Below, one piece after another: positions 1 through 12,596 of a stretch of DNA of 64,000 nucleotides; position 1 is the first letter of the stretch, and every line of letters starts with the position of its first letter. A program made the position numbers and the translations under genes. Under the pieces are notes generated by a model. It had not been told where the DNA came from. It ran no database searches and saw nothing but the letters and a program-made list of their open reading frames with translations. The DNA comes from Mytilus californianus (lineage: Eukaryota > Mollusca > Bivalvia > Mytilida > Mytilidae). The DNA lies in NCBI RefSeq assembly GCF_021869535.1, contig NW_026262668.1:67415558-67479557 (forward strand). The letters are read 5' to 3'.

Positions 1-185
1 TCTTGATAGAATGGCGCTTGTATATGTTTTAGTATTTAAGCTAATGATATTTTACTGTTAGTTTTAATATACTATATGTTTTATATATGCTTTTCAATAT
101 TTTATGTTATACGCAATGTTTTATATGTATATTGGAATGTATAATGTTATACAAGTGGTGAGACTTTAATAAAATATTGAATCTA

Positions 186-660
186 TGTCTCGCCTGTCGG
201 CATAAAATTCAGAAAACGATAATCGGATGGACAGCTAATTAATTCAAAGTCACTGGACCATGAACTAGTGGGTTGGGCTTTGAAATGGTCAACAAACTAA
301 GATGTACGGACAGTAATGTAACTTTATAGAAAATATAATTGTCTATTGTAAGTAGTTCCTATCAAACTAACTAAAGCAGAAAACTTAACATTGAAAATTG
401 GCAATTAATTGAAAGTCACCGTGCCATGACCTAGGGGGTAGGGCCTTGAAATAGTCAACAAACTGATATGTACTGATAGTAATGCAACTTTATATAAAAT
501 ATCAATGATCTATCACAAGTAGTAAATCTGTTCCTATCGAACTAACTTTTAAAAGCAGAACACTTAACAACTGTTGACGCCGTCGTCGTCATCGTCGTCG
601 CCGGAAAAGCAATCCCTATGTTTCGCTTTCCGCGACTTTCGTCACAGGTCGCTGATTCTT
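186..660. mobile_element. TIR-type nonautonomous element with internal tandem units (right end eroded)
   Basis: The left edge reads TGTCTCGCC, the same terminal sequence as the better preserved element at 46914-47881. Inside are two imperfect direct copies about 168 bp apart (near 237 and 405), each with an AAGTCAC...CCATGA...TAGTGGG/GGGGG...GTCAACAAACT pattern. A GC-rich GTTGACGCCGTCG segment follows near 573, then a TATGTTTCGCTTTCCGCGAC tail, again as in the other element. The right terminal repeat is not clearly preserved. Bivalve genomes contain small nonautonomous elements with internal tandem repeats; which superfamily this belongs to is not resolved. Confidence 0.5.
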
Positions 661-742
661 TTGGAAGTGTACTGATTGATTGTTCAGTTTGGAAACATGG
701 TTTACTATTTTTTATGATTGGGCTTTCAAATATCTTTCAGTA

Positions 743-1185
743 ACTGTCAGTTCCAAAAGATAGGTACTTGTGTCTTTTTTGTGTTTTTTTTTTGTGCTTT
801 AGCCAATGAGCCCTTTCCAACTGATTTTAAAGTATTTACCCTTGCACAGGTTGGTAGTCCGTTTGGCTGTGCAGGATAAACAAATACGCAGCCACGTCCA
901 GTCGGAATGGGGACGTTAAATCTAATGCCTCGTGTAGGGGGATTACCATGCTGCTCTCTGTACCCTTGAAACAACTATCTGTCGGGTCTGGGGTGGCCCG
1001 ATACAAAGCAAATTGTCTGCCCTATCCAACATTCCCTTCTAATTCCCTTTTACAATTACCCGCGTCTTCATCCCGATCGACCTAATTGCAGAACCTTCAT
1101 ATTTATTAATTGTTTATTTGTTGCCGTGTCGTCCTCTATATTCATAAAATATTTGACACTGGACGTTAAAGAACAAACAATCAAT
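743..1185 (+). repeat. SINE-like dispersed repeat, copy 1
   Basis: This stretch is related to 30190-30532, 19266-19560 and (inverted) 53990-54080. Shared blocks are GGCTGTGC...ATAC.CAGCCACGTCC, GTCGGAATG.GGACGTTTAA, ATGCC, and a 3' part with CACTGGACGTTAAA...CAAACAATCAATC. The short 3' AATC-type tail and dispersed copies suggest a SINE or SINE-like retroposon. The reverse-strand 75-aa ORF in it is not a gene. Confidence 0.45.
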
Positions 1186-2928
1186 CCAGTAACAATTAAT
1201 TGCCTGAAATAACTGATATGTTTTAATAACCTTTTAAAAATAGTCAGTTTCTCTCTAATGTATTGTCAAAAATTATAGCTATAGTGTTAAGGAAAGTTCA
1301 ATAGACGAAGACAGCTTATATGGAAAATGATGACGATAATGCTCACGCTGAGACCAGTTCAACTATTATACATAAAATATAATACAAAAGGTACAAGCAA
1401 TTGTGAATGCTATTGCAACGTATATGTATACCCATTCCATTTTAATTTTAATAATGTTGCTTGTGAAATGCAATGCAGCAAAAACCCGTTCAAAAAAGTA
1501 TTTCAGCCTATTTCGTTTCGAATTGAATCAATACATTCACAGTTGGAATATACACACTTAACTTCCCTCTTTCATACCCTATGATAATATCGCTTGACGT
1601 ATTTATTTAGAAGCGTTATGGTAATAAAACATTTGAATGGTTTATTTATTGAATATTGAGCTTAATTACCCGTTTTATCAATGTATTACTGTAGCTATAG
1701 GTAAATCAAAATATTTATTTCAGTTGATGGTGTTTACTAGGTGATACTTTCTTTACGTTGATAGATTGATTTTTAGGCACTTTCTAAAGACGTTTGAAAA
1801 CTGAATGAATTATCTATATTTTCCAATATTTATTTAATATAAAATGGAATTAAAGTCTTTCCAAACCATTTTTAAGACCCAAATAAAAATCTGCTAGTCT
1901 ATACAAAGTGTTACTATTAATTTGAAACGTTAAAACTTTTAGGACAAATTTCCACTGAATATTTTACAACTGAGATATTGTTAAAAGGTTTTCAATATTT
2001 TGTATAATTCTACAGTATAACAGTTTGATGTGTGTACTTTGATGTTTTAACAGCATTACGTTGTTATTTGAATAGCTCAGACCAAATAAGAACTTTCATA
2101 TAAATTATAAGCAACTTTATATACTTGAAAATTAAAAAAAAAATAGATACATAATAAACAGAAAATTAGTTTTGCACATCATGATCATGGATGGCAAATA
2201 ATACAATTAAGATACTTAAAATCCTTACAAAATATTTTCTGTTAAAAATCTAAGTCTTTTATACAGTAGATGAGAAATATTTGATGTACTATTTCACTGT
2301 TATACACATACTTTTAAAGAACAATATTTTGAAGATTCCAGAAACACTCTCACAATTTCATGGCGTATGATTTCTCAGGGAAGTCATACTTTGATAAGAC
2401 AATATTTTCATTGTGAAATACTATCATGGACAGAGAATCACAGTGAAATATTGTCCAAAAGCAGTTGACAAAACTTAATGGAGAAGGACACTATTTCACA
2501 AAGAAATATTGTATGCGGACAAGATTGTATATGAAATGTTTCAAAATTTCATGGAGGACATTATTTCATGTTACACAGTTACATTTTGTACATTTATGAA
2601 ATAAAGAAACACCAGGGTATGGAACAGCAGGTTCTTCAAATGTCCAACCAGTTTTATAGGTCATATGTTTTTGGTTTTTAAAGAAAAAAAATAGTGGTCA
2701 ACAGAACTCAAAGTAGTGTTCCAAATTTGTATTAAATTAGCTTTGTATTATCTATTTTATGACTGAAAATAAAGTAAAGCATAAATCTATAAATATTTTA
2801 TTTATATTTTTGCTACCCATAATAAAAGGAATATATACAAGTTTATTTATTATTTATTTCTTAGATCAAATGGTTCGATTTCTTTTTAGTTATAAATGTA
2901 ACAGATAACGCTCGTTCTGTACTCTCAT
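1186..2928. other. AT-rich non-coding region downstream of the lysozyme gene
   Basis: No coding sequence is supported. Between about 2330 and 2590 the motif TGAAATAYTGTC and its complement recur several times, forming a loose cluster of imperfect repeats. The lysozyme 3' UTR should start at 2928 and run leftward; AATAAA hexamers on the minus strand occur near 2840-2860 and about 2800. Confidence 0.5.
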
Positions 2929-3210
2929 TCATTCTTTAATCATAGTATTGAATTGTTCAGCATTCCAGTTCATTCTTGTTCTAACTCCAATTATGCCGAG
3001 TTCTTGTGCATTCTTATATTGCTGATGATTCAAATATTCTACACCGACATCTTTCCATTTTCCTGCTTTCATCAGATTCGCCGTCTTTGGACCAAGATCG
3101 CCTCTGTATATTGCACTTATGACTGCAGACTTGACATTTGCTGGTAAGGAATCATATACGCTGTCTCCAAGTCTCGTTTTGGCTCTATTCACGTGCTCGG
3201 TTATGTCATG
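2929..3210 (-). CDS. Phage-type lysozyme, exon 5 (C-terminal, with stop)
   Basis: This is the last coding exon (282 nt, 93 codons plus stop, phase 0). It begins after the acceptor ...ATAATAAAG at 3212-3211 and codes for the helical C-terminal half, from HDITEHVNRAK to the end NTMIKE. The segment DSLPANVKSAVISAIYRGDLG resembles the conserved part of phage T4-type lysozymes in which a short motif ends in a small helix after a buried hydrophobic stretch. The exon joins exon 4 (3896-4026) across a 685-bp intron with no phase conflict. The fold assignment comes from the whole gene, in particular exon 3. Starting at the first Met in this exon would be wrong because the acceptor lies 18 nt upstream in frame. 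Confidence 0.85.
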   Translation of the reverse strand, partial: HDITEHVNRAKTRLGDSVYDSLPANVKSAVISAIYRGDLGPKTANLMKAGKWKDVGVEYLNHQQYKNAQELGIIGVRTRMNWNAEQFNTMIKE

Positions 3211-3895
3211 CTTTATTATAATAAAAGAGACAAAATCATCTTAATTATCAAATTTAATTGACTTACTTGTTTCGTAAGCTTTTTTACCTTGGGGAACATG
3301 GTCCCAAAAATAGACTTCGATGGATAAGCCTACTTAAGAGCAATTTCAAACTGCCCTCCAATGAAATGCTATTTGTCGAAAGCAAATTTCTATCCAAGTA
3401 AGCCAATTAGTTAGGAACATCCTCCTCCGTAGGTATATTAGTTTGTCAATAAAATCAATTTCATTTAGAATTAACATTTTGAGTGAGATTATTCTGACTG
3501 GAAATATATTTAAACATTACTTGACTGACGTGTTTATAGAGATATAAAACATTTTCAAATGTGACTCCAGATTCAAACATAATCTAAATTGATTATCATA
3601 CGCATTTTTTAATTTCATGTATTGCATTTCAAATCGGATATACTATGTTTTATTCGTGCACGGAACTAGAAATGTCTTGTTTCCACTGAAATAGTACTCC
3701 ATCCAATCGTTTTGTTTGAAATAATAATAAATTTTCTTTACAAATGTTTTAGTTTCAAAATTATCTGCCTGTTTCTGCCGTAAAAATATAGGTTCAGGTA
3801 ATCTAAATTTCTATCATTAAGTCCAAAAGCATTATCATTAGGCTACCTCATCAACAAAAAATTAGTTCAGACTGGTGACTTATGATTATACTTAC
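3211..3895 (-). other. Lysozyme intron 4
   Basis: The intron starts GTAAGTA at 3895 and ends in AAAG at 3211. It is AT-rich, and I see no gene or recognisable element in it. Confidence 0.75.
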
Positions 3896-4026
3896 ATTAA
3901 ATAGCTTACGAGCTTGTTCCTTTGTTATGTTTTGTTGTCCCGTCTTAACCTTGTCAAAATCAACCTCTGGGACAAGTTTTTGGAACGTTGCTTTTGCATC
4001 AGATCTGTTCAAGTTGAACCCATAAC
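3896..4026 (-). CDS. Phage-type lysozyme, exon 4
   Basis: The exon is 131 nt. The acceptor ...ATTTTAG ends at 4027 and the donor AAT|GTAAGTA sits at 3896/3895. It starts in phase with two bases (GT) that complete a Gly codon with the last G of exon 3, giving TIGYGFNLNRSDA across the junction. TIGYG is the hallmark following the catalytic Thr in T4-type (GH24-like) lysozymes. The remaining residues, LVPEVDFDKVKTGQQNITKE, read as the helix-loop-helix expected after the beta lobe. In the genome this exon is 13.9 kb from exon 3 because the intervening intron holds the foldback element. Confidence 0.85.
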
Positions 4027-4242
4027 CTAAAATTTTAATACCAAGAAGTTAACCTAATTTGCCGTAAATTTTTTTTATTAACGTTTAAACGGAGATAATG
4101 TTACGCATATTTAGCTGTTTGCAATTTTTTGGAATTGAATTTGATAACCCTTTTCACCTTGTTATGTTCATTATGTTTTGTCTTGCATCACTGTCGGTTT
4201 TCTGCATTGAATGGGGTTATTTTTCATCTAGTTATAATGATG
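4027..4242 (-). other. Original part of lysozyme intron 3, 3' side
   Basis: This is intron sequence between exon 4 and the inserted element. Its last nine bases, ATAATGATG (4234-4242), are repeated at 17338-17346 on the other side of the element. Confidence 0.75.
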
Positions 4243-5024
4243 ACTAGACTCAAGCTGGCAGCCACTTTTAGCAGCCAATCAAGATAGCAGCCACTTTTTT
4301 CCAGCAGCCAATTTTGATGATATGTCTAAAAACCCAAAAACTATATCAGACTCGAACGTTCTAAAAATCTCAAAATCTAAGTTAAATGTAATTTAAGAGC
4401 GGATTTCGACAATTTCACGGCTTGTAGTGATTCTCAAAGGATTTTTTCGTTTTAAATACCAATAATGATAGCAGCCACTTTTTTTCGAAATTCTAGCTAC
4501 GATATATGTATTATTTTTTAACGTCTTAATGACCACAGATGTTCAGCCTTAGAAGTGAACGTCGAACAAACCAACACAAATGACGTCAGTAACTAGAAGC
4601 ACTCACTAGGTTGATTTCTAGATCCGGCATATTGGTGTCAATGTGTATAGAAATATCTAGTTTCTACATAACTAATATATGTGCAGTTAGCCGCCGGTTC
4701 GATATTCTATATCCAACTAGCTGTGAGCAGTCGGTTCAATATTCAAACTTATTTGAAAATCATAAAAAATTGAGAGTTAAGAGGAGTGAAAAAAATACGT
4801 AGGAAATCGTTTTATGACCCCTTCAAGCTGTCGTAAATTCTCGTTGTCCTCGAATATAATCCCTTATGTAAGTTGCATAATTGTCTTTATGTAAAAATAT
4901 AGTTTTTATCAATAAAACAACATTAAAGATGTATTTTATATACAATATTTCTTAAAACAATAGAAACGCTAGAAACATTAAAAAAATATCAATAGAAATA
5001 TTTATGGAAAGCCCCCACCTGTCC
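4243..5024 (+). repeat. Left terminal inverted repeat of the 13.1-kb element
   Basis: This is the reverse complement of 16564-17337 with few substitutions and small indels. For example, about 20 bp with an extra AGCAGCCACTTTTT near 4470 is absent from the right arm. The outer 80 bp contain several AGCAGCCACTTTT units. The 63-aa ORF in this arm and its counterpart in the right arm are not considered genes. Confidence 0.9.
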
Positions 5025-5053
5025 TAAAAAATGTATAGTAAAAACCTACCAAC

Positions 5054-8000
5054 TTTGACCCCAACAATTTCCGAATGGGCCTAACTCCCAAAAATTCATT
5101 TCAGTGTGGCCTTTCCCAAGTTATTACCTTTCATTTGAGCCATGTCCGGCGGCGAACTTTACCGTACAGCGCTGGCGAGGCTTACCGAAAGAATGTAGGA
5201 TGTATACATATTTTTTTCCTTAGCAGCAACTTTGAACCCCAACAATTTCCGAATGGGCCTAACTCCCAAAAATTCATTTCAGTGTGGCCTTCCCCAAGTT
5301 AATACCTTTTCTTTGAGCCATGTCCGGTGGCGAACTTTACCGTACAGCGCTGGCGAGGCTTACCGAAAGAATGTAGGGTGTATACATATTTTTTTCCTTA
5401 GCAGCAACTTTGAACCCCAACAATTTCCAAATGGGCCTAACTCCAAAAAATTCATTTCAATGTGGCCTTCCCCAAGTTATTACCTTTCATTTGAGCCATG
5501 TCCGGTGGCGAACTTTACCGTACAGCGCTGGCGAGGCTTACCGAAAGAATGTAGGGTGTATACATAATTTTTTCCTTAGCAGCAACTTTGAACCCCAACA
5601 ATTTCCGATTGGGCCTAACTCCCAAAAATTCATTTCAGTGTGGCCTTCCCCAAGTTATTACCTTTCATTTGAGCCATGTCCGGTGGCGAACTTTACCGTC
5701 CAGCGCTGGCGAGGCTTACCGAAAGAATGTAGGGTGTATACATATTTTTTTCCTTAGCAGCAACTTTGAACCCCAACAATTTCCGAATGGGCCTAACTCC
5801 CAAAAATTTATTTCAGTGTGGCCTTCCCCCAGTTATTACCTTTCATTTGAGCCATGTCCGGCGGCGAACTTTACCGTACAGCGCTGGCGAGGCTTACCGA
5901 AAGAATGTAGGGTGTATACATATTTTTTTCCTTAGCAGCAACTTTGAACCCCAACAATTTCCAAATGGGCCTAACTCCCAAATATTCATTTCAGTGTGGC
6001 CTTCCCCAAGTTATTACCTTTCATTTGAGTCATGTCCGGTGGCGAATTTTACCGTACAGCGCTGGCGAGGCTTACCGAAAGAATGTAGGGTGTATACATA
6101 ATATTTTCCTTAGCAGCAACTTTGAACCCCAACAATTTCCGAATGGGCCTTACTCCCAAAAATGTATTTCAGTGTGGCCTTCCCCAAGTTATTACCTTTC
6201 ATTTGAGCCATGTCCGGTGGCGAACTTTACCGTACAGCGCTGGCGAGGCTTACCGAAAGAATGTAGGGTGTATACATATTTTTTTCCTTAGCAGAAACTT
6301 TGAACCCAAACAATTTCCGAATGGGCCTAATTCCCAAAAATGTATTTCAGTGTGGCCTTCCCCAAGTTATTACCTTTCATTTGAGCCATGTCCGGCGGCG
6401 AACTTTACCGTACAGCGCTGGCGAGGCTTACCGAAAGAATGTAGGGTGTATACATATTTTTTTCCTTAGCAGCAACTTTGAACCCCAACAGTTTCCGAAT
6501 GGGCCTAACTCCCAAAAATTCATTTTAGTGTGGCCTTCCCCAAGTTATTACCTTTCATTTGAGCCGTGTCCGGTGGCGAATTTTACCGTACAGCGCTGGC
6601 GAGGCTTACCGAAAGAATGTAGGGTGTATACATATTTTTTTCCTTAGCAGAAACTTTGAACCCAAACAATTTCCGAATGGGCCTGACTCCCAAAAATTAA
6701 TTTCAGTGTGGCCTTCCCCAAGTTATTACCTTTCATTTGAGCCATGTCCAGTGGCAAACTTTACCGTACAGCGCTGGCGAGGCTTACCGAAAGAATGTAG
6801 GGTGTATACATATTTTTTTCCTTAGCAGCAACTTTGAATTCCAACAATTTCCGAATGGGCCTAACTCCCAAAAATTCATTTCAGTGTGGCCTTCCCCATG
6901 TTATTACCTTTCATTTGAGCCATGTCCGGTGGCGAACTTTACCGTACAGCGCTGGCGAGGCTTACCGAAAGAACGTAGGGTGTATACATATTTTTTTCCT
7001 TAGCAGCAACTTTGAACCCCAACTATTTCCAAATGGGCCTAACTCCCAAATATTCATTTCAGTGTGGCCTTCCCCAAGTTATGACCTTTCATTTGAGCCA
7101 TGTCCGGTGGCGAACTTTACCGTACCGCGCTGGCGAGGCTTACCGAAAGAATGTAGGGTGTATACATATTTTTTTCCTAAGCAGCAACTTTGAACCCCAA
7201 CAATTTCCGAATGGGCCTAACTCCCCGAAATTTATTTCAGTGTGGCCTTCCCCAAGTTATTACCTTTCATTTGAGCCATGTCCGGTGGCGAACTTTACCG
7301 TACAGCGCTGGCGAGGCTTACCGAAAGAATGTAGGGTGTATACATATTTTTTTCCTTAGCAGCAACTTTGAACCCCAACAATTTCCGAATGGGCCTAACT
7401 CCCAAAAATACATTTCAGTGTGGCCTTCCCCAAGTTATTACCTTTCATTTGAGCCATGTCCGGTTGCGAACTTTACCGTACAGCGCTGGCGAGGCTTACC
7501 GAAAGAATGTAGGGTGTATACATATTTTTTTCCTTAGCAGCAACTTTGAACCCCAACAATTTCCGAATGGGCCTAACTCCCAAAAATTAATTTCAGTGTG
7601 GCCTTCCCCAAGTTATTACCTTTCATTTGAGCAATGTCTGGCGGCGAACTTTACCGTACAGCGCTGGCGAGGCTTACCGAAAGAATGTAGGGTGTATACA
7701 TATTTTTTTCCTTAGCAGCAACTTTGAACCCCAACAATTTCCGAATGGGCCTATCTCCCAAAAATTCATTTCAGTGTGGCCTTCCCCAAGTTATTACCTT
7801 TCATTTGAGCCATGTCCGGTGGCGAACTTTACCGTACAGCGCTGGCGAGGCTTACCGAAAGAATGTAGGGTGTATACATATTTGTTTCCTTAGCAGCAAC
7901 TTTGAACCCCAACAATTTCCGAATTGGCCTAACTCCCAAAAATTCATTTTAGTGTGGCCTTCCCCAAGTTATTACCTTTCATTTGAGCCATGTCCGGTGG

Positions 8001-9326
8001 CGAATTTTACCGTACAGCGCTGGCGAGGCTTACCGAAAGAATGTAGGGTGTATACATATTTTTTTCCTTAGCAGAAACTTTGAACCCAAACAATTTCCGA
8101 ATGGGCCTGACTCCCAAAAATTCATTTCAGTGTGGCCTTCCCCAAGTTATTACCTTTCATTTGAGCCATGTCCAGTGGCAAACTTTACCGTACAGCGCTG
8201 GCGAGGCTTACCGAATGAATGTAGGGTGTATACATATTTTTTTCCTTAGCAGCAACTTTGAATTCCAACAATTTCCGAATGGGCCTAACTCCCAAAAATT
8301 CATTTCAGTGTGGCCTTCCCCAAGTTATTACCTTTCATTTGAGCCATGTCGGGCGGCGAACTTTACCGTACAGCGCTGGCGAGGCTTACCGAAAGAATGT
8401 AGGGTGTATACATATTTTTTTCCTTAGCAGCAACTTTGAACCCCAACAGTTTCCGAATGGGCCTAACTCCCAAAAATTCATTTCAGTGTGGCCTTCCCCA
8501 AGTTATTACCTTTCATTTGAGCCATGTCCGGTGGCGAACTTTACCGTACAGCGCTGGCGAGGCTTACCGAAAGAACGTAGGGTGTATACATATTTTTTTC
8601 CTTAGCAGCAACTTTGAACCCCAACTATTTCCAAATGGGCCTAACTCCCAAATATTCATTTCAGTGTGGCCTTCCCCAAGTTATGACCTTTCATTTGAGC
8701 CATGTCCGGTGGCGAACTTTACCGTACCGCGCTGGCGAGGCTTACCGAAAGAATGTAGGGTGTATACATATTTTTTTCCTTAGCAGCAACTTTGAACCCC
8801 AACAATTTCCGAATGGGCCTAACTCCCCAAAATTTATTTCAGTGTGGCCTTCCCCAAGTTATTACCTTTCATTTGAGCCATGTCCGGTGGCGAACTTTAC
8901 CGTACAGCGCTGGCGAGCCTTACCGAAAGAATGTAGGGTGTATACATATTTTTTTCCTTAGCAGCAACTTTGAACCCCAACAATTTCCGAATGGGCGTAA
9001 CTCCCAAAAATTAATTTCAGTGTGGCCTTCCCCAAGTTATTACCTTTCATTTGAGCCATGTCTGGCGGCGAACTTTACCGTACAGCGCTGGCGAGGCTTA
9101 CCGAAAGAATGTAGGGTGTATACATATTTGTTTCCTTAGCAGCAACTTTGAACCCCAACAATTTCCGAATTGGCCTAACTCCCAAAAATTCATTTCAGTG
9201 TGGCCTTCCCCAAGTTATTACCTTTCATTTGAGCCATGTCCGGTGGCGAACTTTACCGTACAGCGCTGGCGAGGCTTACCGAAAGAATGTAGGGTGTATA
9301 CGTATTTTCTTCTTCTTAAAAGTAAC
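5054..9326 (+). repeat. 178-bp satellite array, about 24 units, left arm
   Basis: Head-to-tail units of 178 bp start at 5054 and recur every 178 bp up to 9148. Each unit contains CAGTGTGGCCTTCCCCAAG, GAGCCATGTCCGGTGGCG, a CAGCGCTGGCGAGGCTTACC block and a T-rich stretch. Since 178 is not a multiple of three, the overlapping 88-136-aa ORFs come from the repeat and are not genes. A block of about eight units (6478-7901) recurs as 7902-9325 with one unit gained and one lost. Confidence 0.95.
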
Positions 9327-9600
9327 TGTGAACCCCAAGACACAATTGAACAGTTATGTACGGGAAAAGTCGCAACAGGACATGTCACAATTGAAAGGTC
9401 ATACATCAGAGCAAGGTGCAAGGAAATATACGTTTGGGGGTTAGAACCTTCTGGGAATTGAGGTTCAAAGTTGCTGTTTAATTATTTGTTTACGTGTCTA
9501 CCGTTCATTATTTAGGAAATCCTCAAAAGGAAATAAATGATACGAAATCAGTACAGATCAAATGAATTCTTTTTCGGGGGTTAGAACCTGAAACTACTGT
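9327..9600. other. Spacer between satellite array and BEL/Pao remnant
   Basis: This is non-repetitive sequence with a short direct repeat GGGGGTTAGAACCT (about 9435 and 9576). The last part resembles satellite sequence (GAGGTTCAAAGTTGCTG near 9461). No gene is seen. Confidence 0.5.
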
Positions 9601-11255
9601 AAAAAGGCGACCGACAGAAGAACTGTTACAAGATGTTGCTGAACTGAAATCTGTAACGAAGCTTATCAAAACAAATCAAAAGACATTATCTGATCTTAAT
9701 GAAAAGACAATCGAAATTATTGAACAACAAGAAGAAATCGACGAAGACATTAAAGAAGTTGACAGATACGAGTTAGAGATACAGATTGCTATCACGAAAA
9801 TTGAGAAGTACTCCAAGAAGTACGTCTGTCAAAAATCAATCCGCATTAAACACTCAAGCACCATATTTCATATATACACTAACCCAAGCGTAAAAGAACA
9901 TACAAATCCGATAAATTTCAACTCAAAACAAACGAGCGTAAGCCAATCAGACATGTCAAATCATGACAACAAATTGCCTAAACCCAACCTACCCACTTTT
10001 GGCGGAAATGTACTAGAATTGTCAACCTTATGGGATACATATTATTCTGTCGTACATGAAAATCCTTCATTGAGTGGCGTACAAATATTGCACTATCGGA
10101 AACTGCAACTTTACGGAGAAACTATCCACTGTATATCGGGAATGCAAATTACAAGTACAAATTATAACCAAGCAATACATACTCTACACGAGAGAATTGG
10201 CCAACAACACAAAATTGTACACGCATATACATGCAAAACTTGCTAAATTTGCCGGCACCATATCACAGAATTAAAGGACTAAAATTGTTAAGTGACACGA
10301 TAGAAAGTTATAAACGTGAACTATGAGGAATTGCCGATATCAAGAATAGTACGGATGCCAATTGATACCAATAATACTGAAAAAAATTCCATGTTTGGTC
10401 AGAAAAAAACATTACTCAAGTCACGGTGATGATGATATCTCAAGATTACACAAAGCAGTAAAGAAAGAAATTTGTATACGAGAGGCCACTAATGCCAATC
10501 CTATTGAAACCGACATTATCTCAACAGCATTGTTGGTAACAGGAAATCAAACACAAGATGAAGGTCAACATGGTCTAAAGAAAGTTTCGACAATAGTACA
10601 TTTCAGACTGTGTTTTCCAAATGAATTTAAAGTCACTAATATTAAGGCCCGCACAAAAATCTTCAAGGAATAAAATTAAAAGTTTCGATAATTATAAGGT
10701 TTCGGAATGTAAGTTACAATATAGCTTCCGATAAGTAAGACACGTCATACCAGCATTTGCCGTAATAATTTACAAAATAGAAATTCCACTTCGAATGAAG
10801 ATAAAACCTAATCAAACCTAACATAACCGGCGAATGGAGATTTTCTAAGTACAGAAACAAAGAGCATCGCTATTCATTCTGCTCTAACAGCACCTACCAA
10901 AGACTATCAAAATTTGCCGTAGCGCCCGAGTGATACCATGACGAAAGTGGTTTGACTAACATATCATACTTGAATAAAGGCACACAAAACTCATTTATTT
11001 CACAATAAGTGGTGAAATGGTATAGTAAGTAATCCAATTTCTGCATTTCTTCAGGAAAGAAGATTAGGTATGCAACCTGGAGAAAGCGACAATATCAGTT
11101 GAGATCGAAAGAAAAGAAGGAATTCCAATAGAATTAATAATTATTCCAAAAACTGCCCTACCAATACATTTGAAGAAACGTGTAAATATCAACAACTTGA
11201 CCTATTTACGAGGATTACAATTTTACCACCAAGTCACAAGCGAAAAAAAGTACAA
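9600..11255 (+). pseudogene. Degenerate BEL/Pao retrotransposon gag-protease remnant
   Basis: Translation in shifting frames gives, in order, a coiled-coil Gag N-terminus (about 9630-9830, rich in E/K/D with LNEKTIEIIEQQEE), the Gag DUF1759-like core (9953-10246, KLPKPNLPTFGGNVLE), a later Gag piece (10362-10670), and a protease-like tail (about 11050-11255) containing ISVEIE and IPIELIIIPKTALPIHLK. It matches, piece by piece, the minus-strand copy at 11712-14018, and no reverse transcriptase follows. Frame breaks are numerous, so it cannot be expressed as one protein. It is tail-to-tail with the other copy. Confidence 0.75.
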
Positions 11256-11261
11256 TATATC

Positions 11262-11598
11262 TTGCTTTTCCTTTAATGTATCAAGAATTGTTTCTAACTC
11301 GTCCTATTCCGGTTTTTCTTCTGATTCACTCTTCTCGTCAAATCTTCTTAAAATCATAGAAACTGCGCTTCTGTGTCCCGCTCAAATAGATTTAAGCTTT
11401 GTAGTCATCTTCTTCTGGTCACGGTACCAATATCGTAAAGTGGTTTTACTAAAACTGCATTTGTAATAAGAAAGACGTCTAAACTGTATGAATTTGTATT
11501 GATAACTAAAGAACAAGATAACGTCATAAGTTAACGACGTTGGATATACAATACTGCCGCATTACGTTCACGTTTTCTTCTGCGCGTGATTTCCAACA
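11262..11598 (-). repeat. BEL/Pao LTR plus start of gag, second copy
   Basis: This is a direct repeat (same orientation) of 13764-14107. On the minus strand it begins TGTTGGAAATCACGC and ends in the first codons of Gag. It therefore holds a presumed LTR, leader and Gag start rather than an LTR only. Confidence 0.65.
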
Positions 11599-11711
11599 TT
11601 CTCCGGCTGATGAAAAGTGAAAATTCTTAAATTTAGAAAATAATCAAAGTCTCTCCCTTTAAATAAATAACATGAAATTACCTTTAAAGTCAATCAGTAA
11701 CTTTAAAACGT

Positions 11712-12537
11712 TTACCACAGTTTTTTATAGTACGGTGTCACATTTATTTCACTTTCTTTTTTTCTGGTAAGTTTCTCCCTGTAATCCAATTCCTGATATA
11801 ACGTAAGCTGTTTGAACGGAGATTTTGATATTCTCATGCCTTGTACATCATCGTAAAAGTATTTGTTTTGGTTAGTGTCTCTTGTCCACATTAAATCTGA
11901 TTTGTCTGTTTCATTTACTGTCAACGGACCAGTGGTTCTTTGTTTTGTCCTTGAAGTGTCCATAATTCTAGAAATATGTTCAATGTTAATAGTATTCCTC
12001 TCTGTTTTATCCTCGGTATTGTGCGTCTCTTTTTTTTCTCCTAAATTTGTAGCACGAGAGTGTGCTTTGTTGATTGAACTGGTTCTTTTGAGTGGTCCTG
12101 AGAGCAGGTATCTTAGTTTGGACTTTACTGCTGTTTGCCCCTCGCCCCTTACGATTTCATCCTCGACCATATCCCAGAATTGGTCAGCTCTTACAAGCAG
12201 TCCAATTTCAAATGATGTATCCTCAGTTACAGCGTGTGCTAATCTTAAGTTTTGCAAATACGGCAACTGTTTTTGCATTTTCAATATCAGCCTTAAATGG
12301 TGCGGCGATTTTCTGTACAATCAAAACATCGACTGGTATTTCTTAGCCATAGATAGTTTGTATCTTCACTGTTGCTTTTTTTAGCTGTTCAATAGAGTTG
12401 TTCTCATTATTGTCTCCAAATCTAGATAGGGTAATTGCTTCACTTCCTGTGGTTCTTAACTCCTTTTCTCTGCTAAATGTCTTGTATACGTAATAAATGA
12501 CCTTGTGCCGATTCGTCAAAAAGGATCTTTGCATCAA
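11712..12537 (-). pseudogene. BEL/Pao protease (A17-like) region, broken
   Basis: Minus-strand ORFs 12343-12537 and 11712-12320 continue the Gag of 12597-14018. The first contains QRSFLTNRHK and SRFGDNNEN, the usual surroundings of a retropepsin in BEL/Pao elements. The second contains ADQFWDMVEDEIVRGEG and KSKLRYLLSGPL, the very conserved sequence just after the protease in this superfamily. A frameshift separates them. The rest of pol (reverse transcriptase, RNase H, integrase) is missing. Confidence 0.8.
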
Positions 12538-12596
12538 TCGATTGTTCTTTGTAGTTTAGTGGTGCTATTGCGGTCTTCAACAAAACATTAGGGCGA

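Noticed and set aside
3201..3210. Start of the lysozyme C-terminal frame at the internal Met (3192)
   Set aside because: A splice acceptor lies upstream in the same frame and earlier exons supply the active site.
5054..5231. Hammerhead motif in the 178-bp satellite
   Set aside because: No CUGANGA plus GAAA pair with suitable spacing was found on either strand of the unit.
5075..9461. Series of 75-136-aa ORFs repeated every 178 bp
   Set aside because: They are frames of a satellite unit whose length is not a multiple of three; they overlap each other and stop at the same satellite position.
11863..12384. 173-aa plus-strand ORF
   Set aside because: Antisense shadow of the BEL/Pao protease region.
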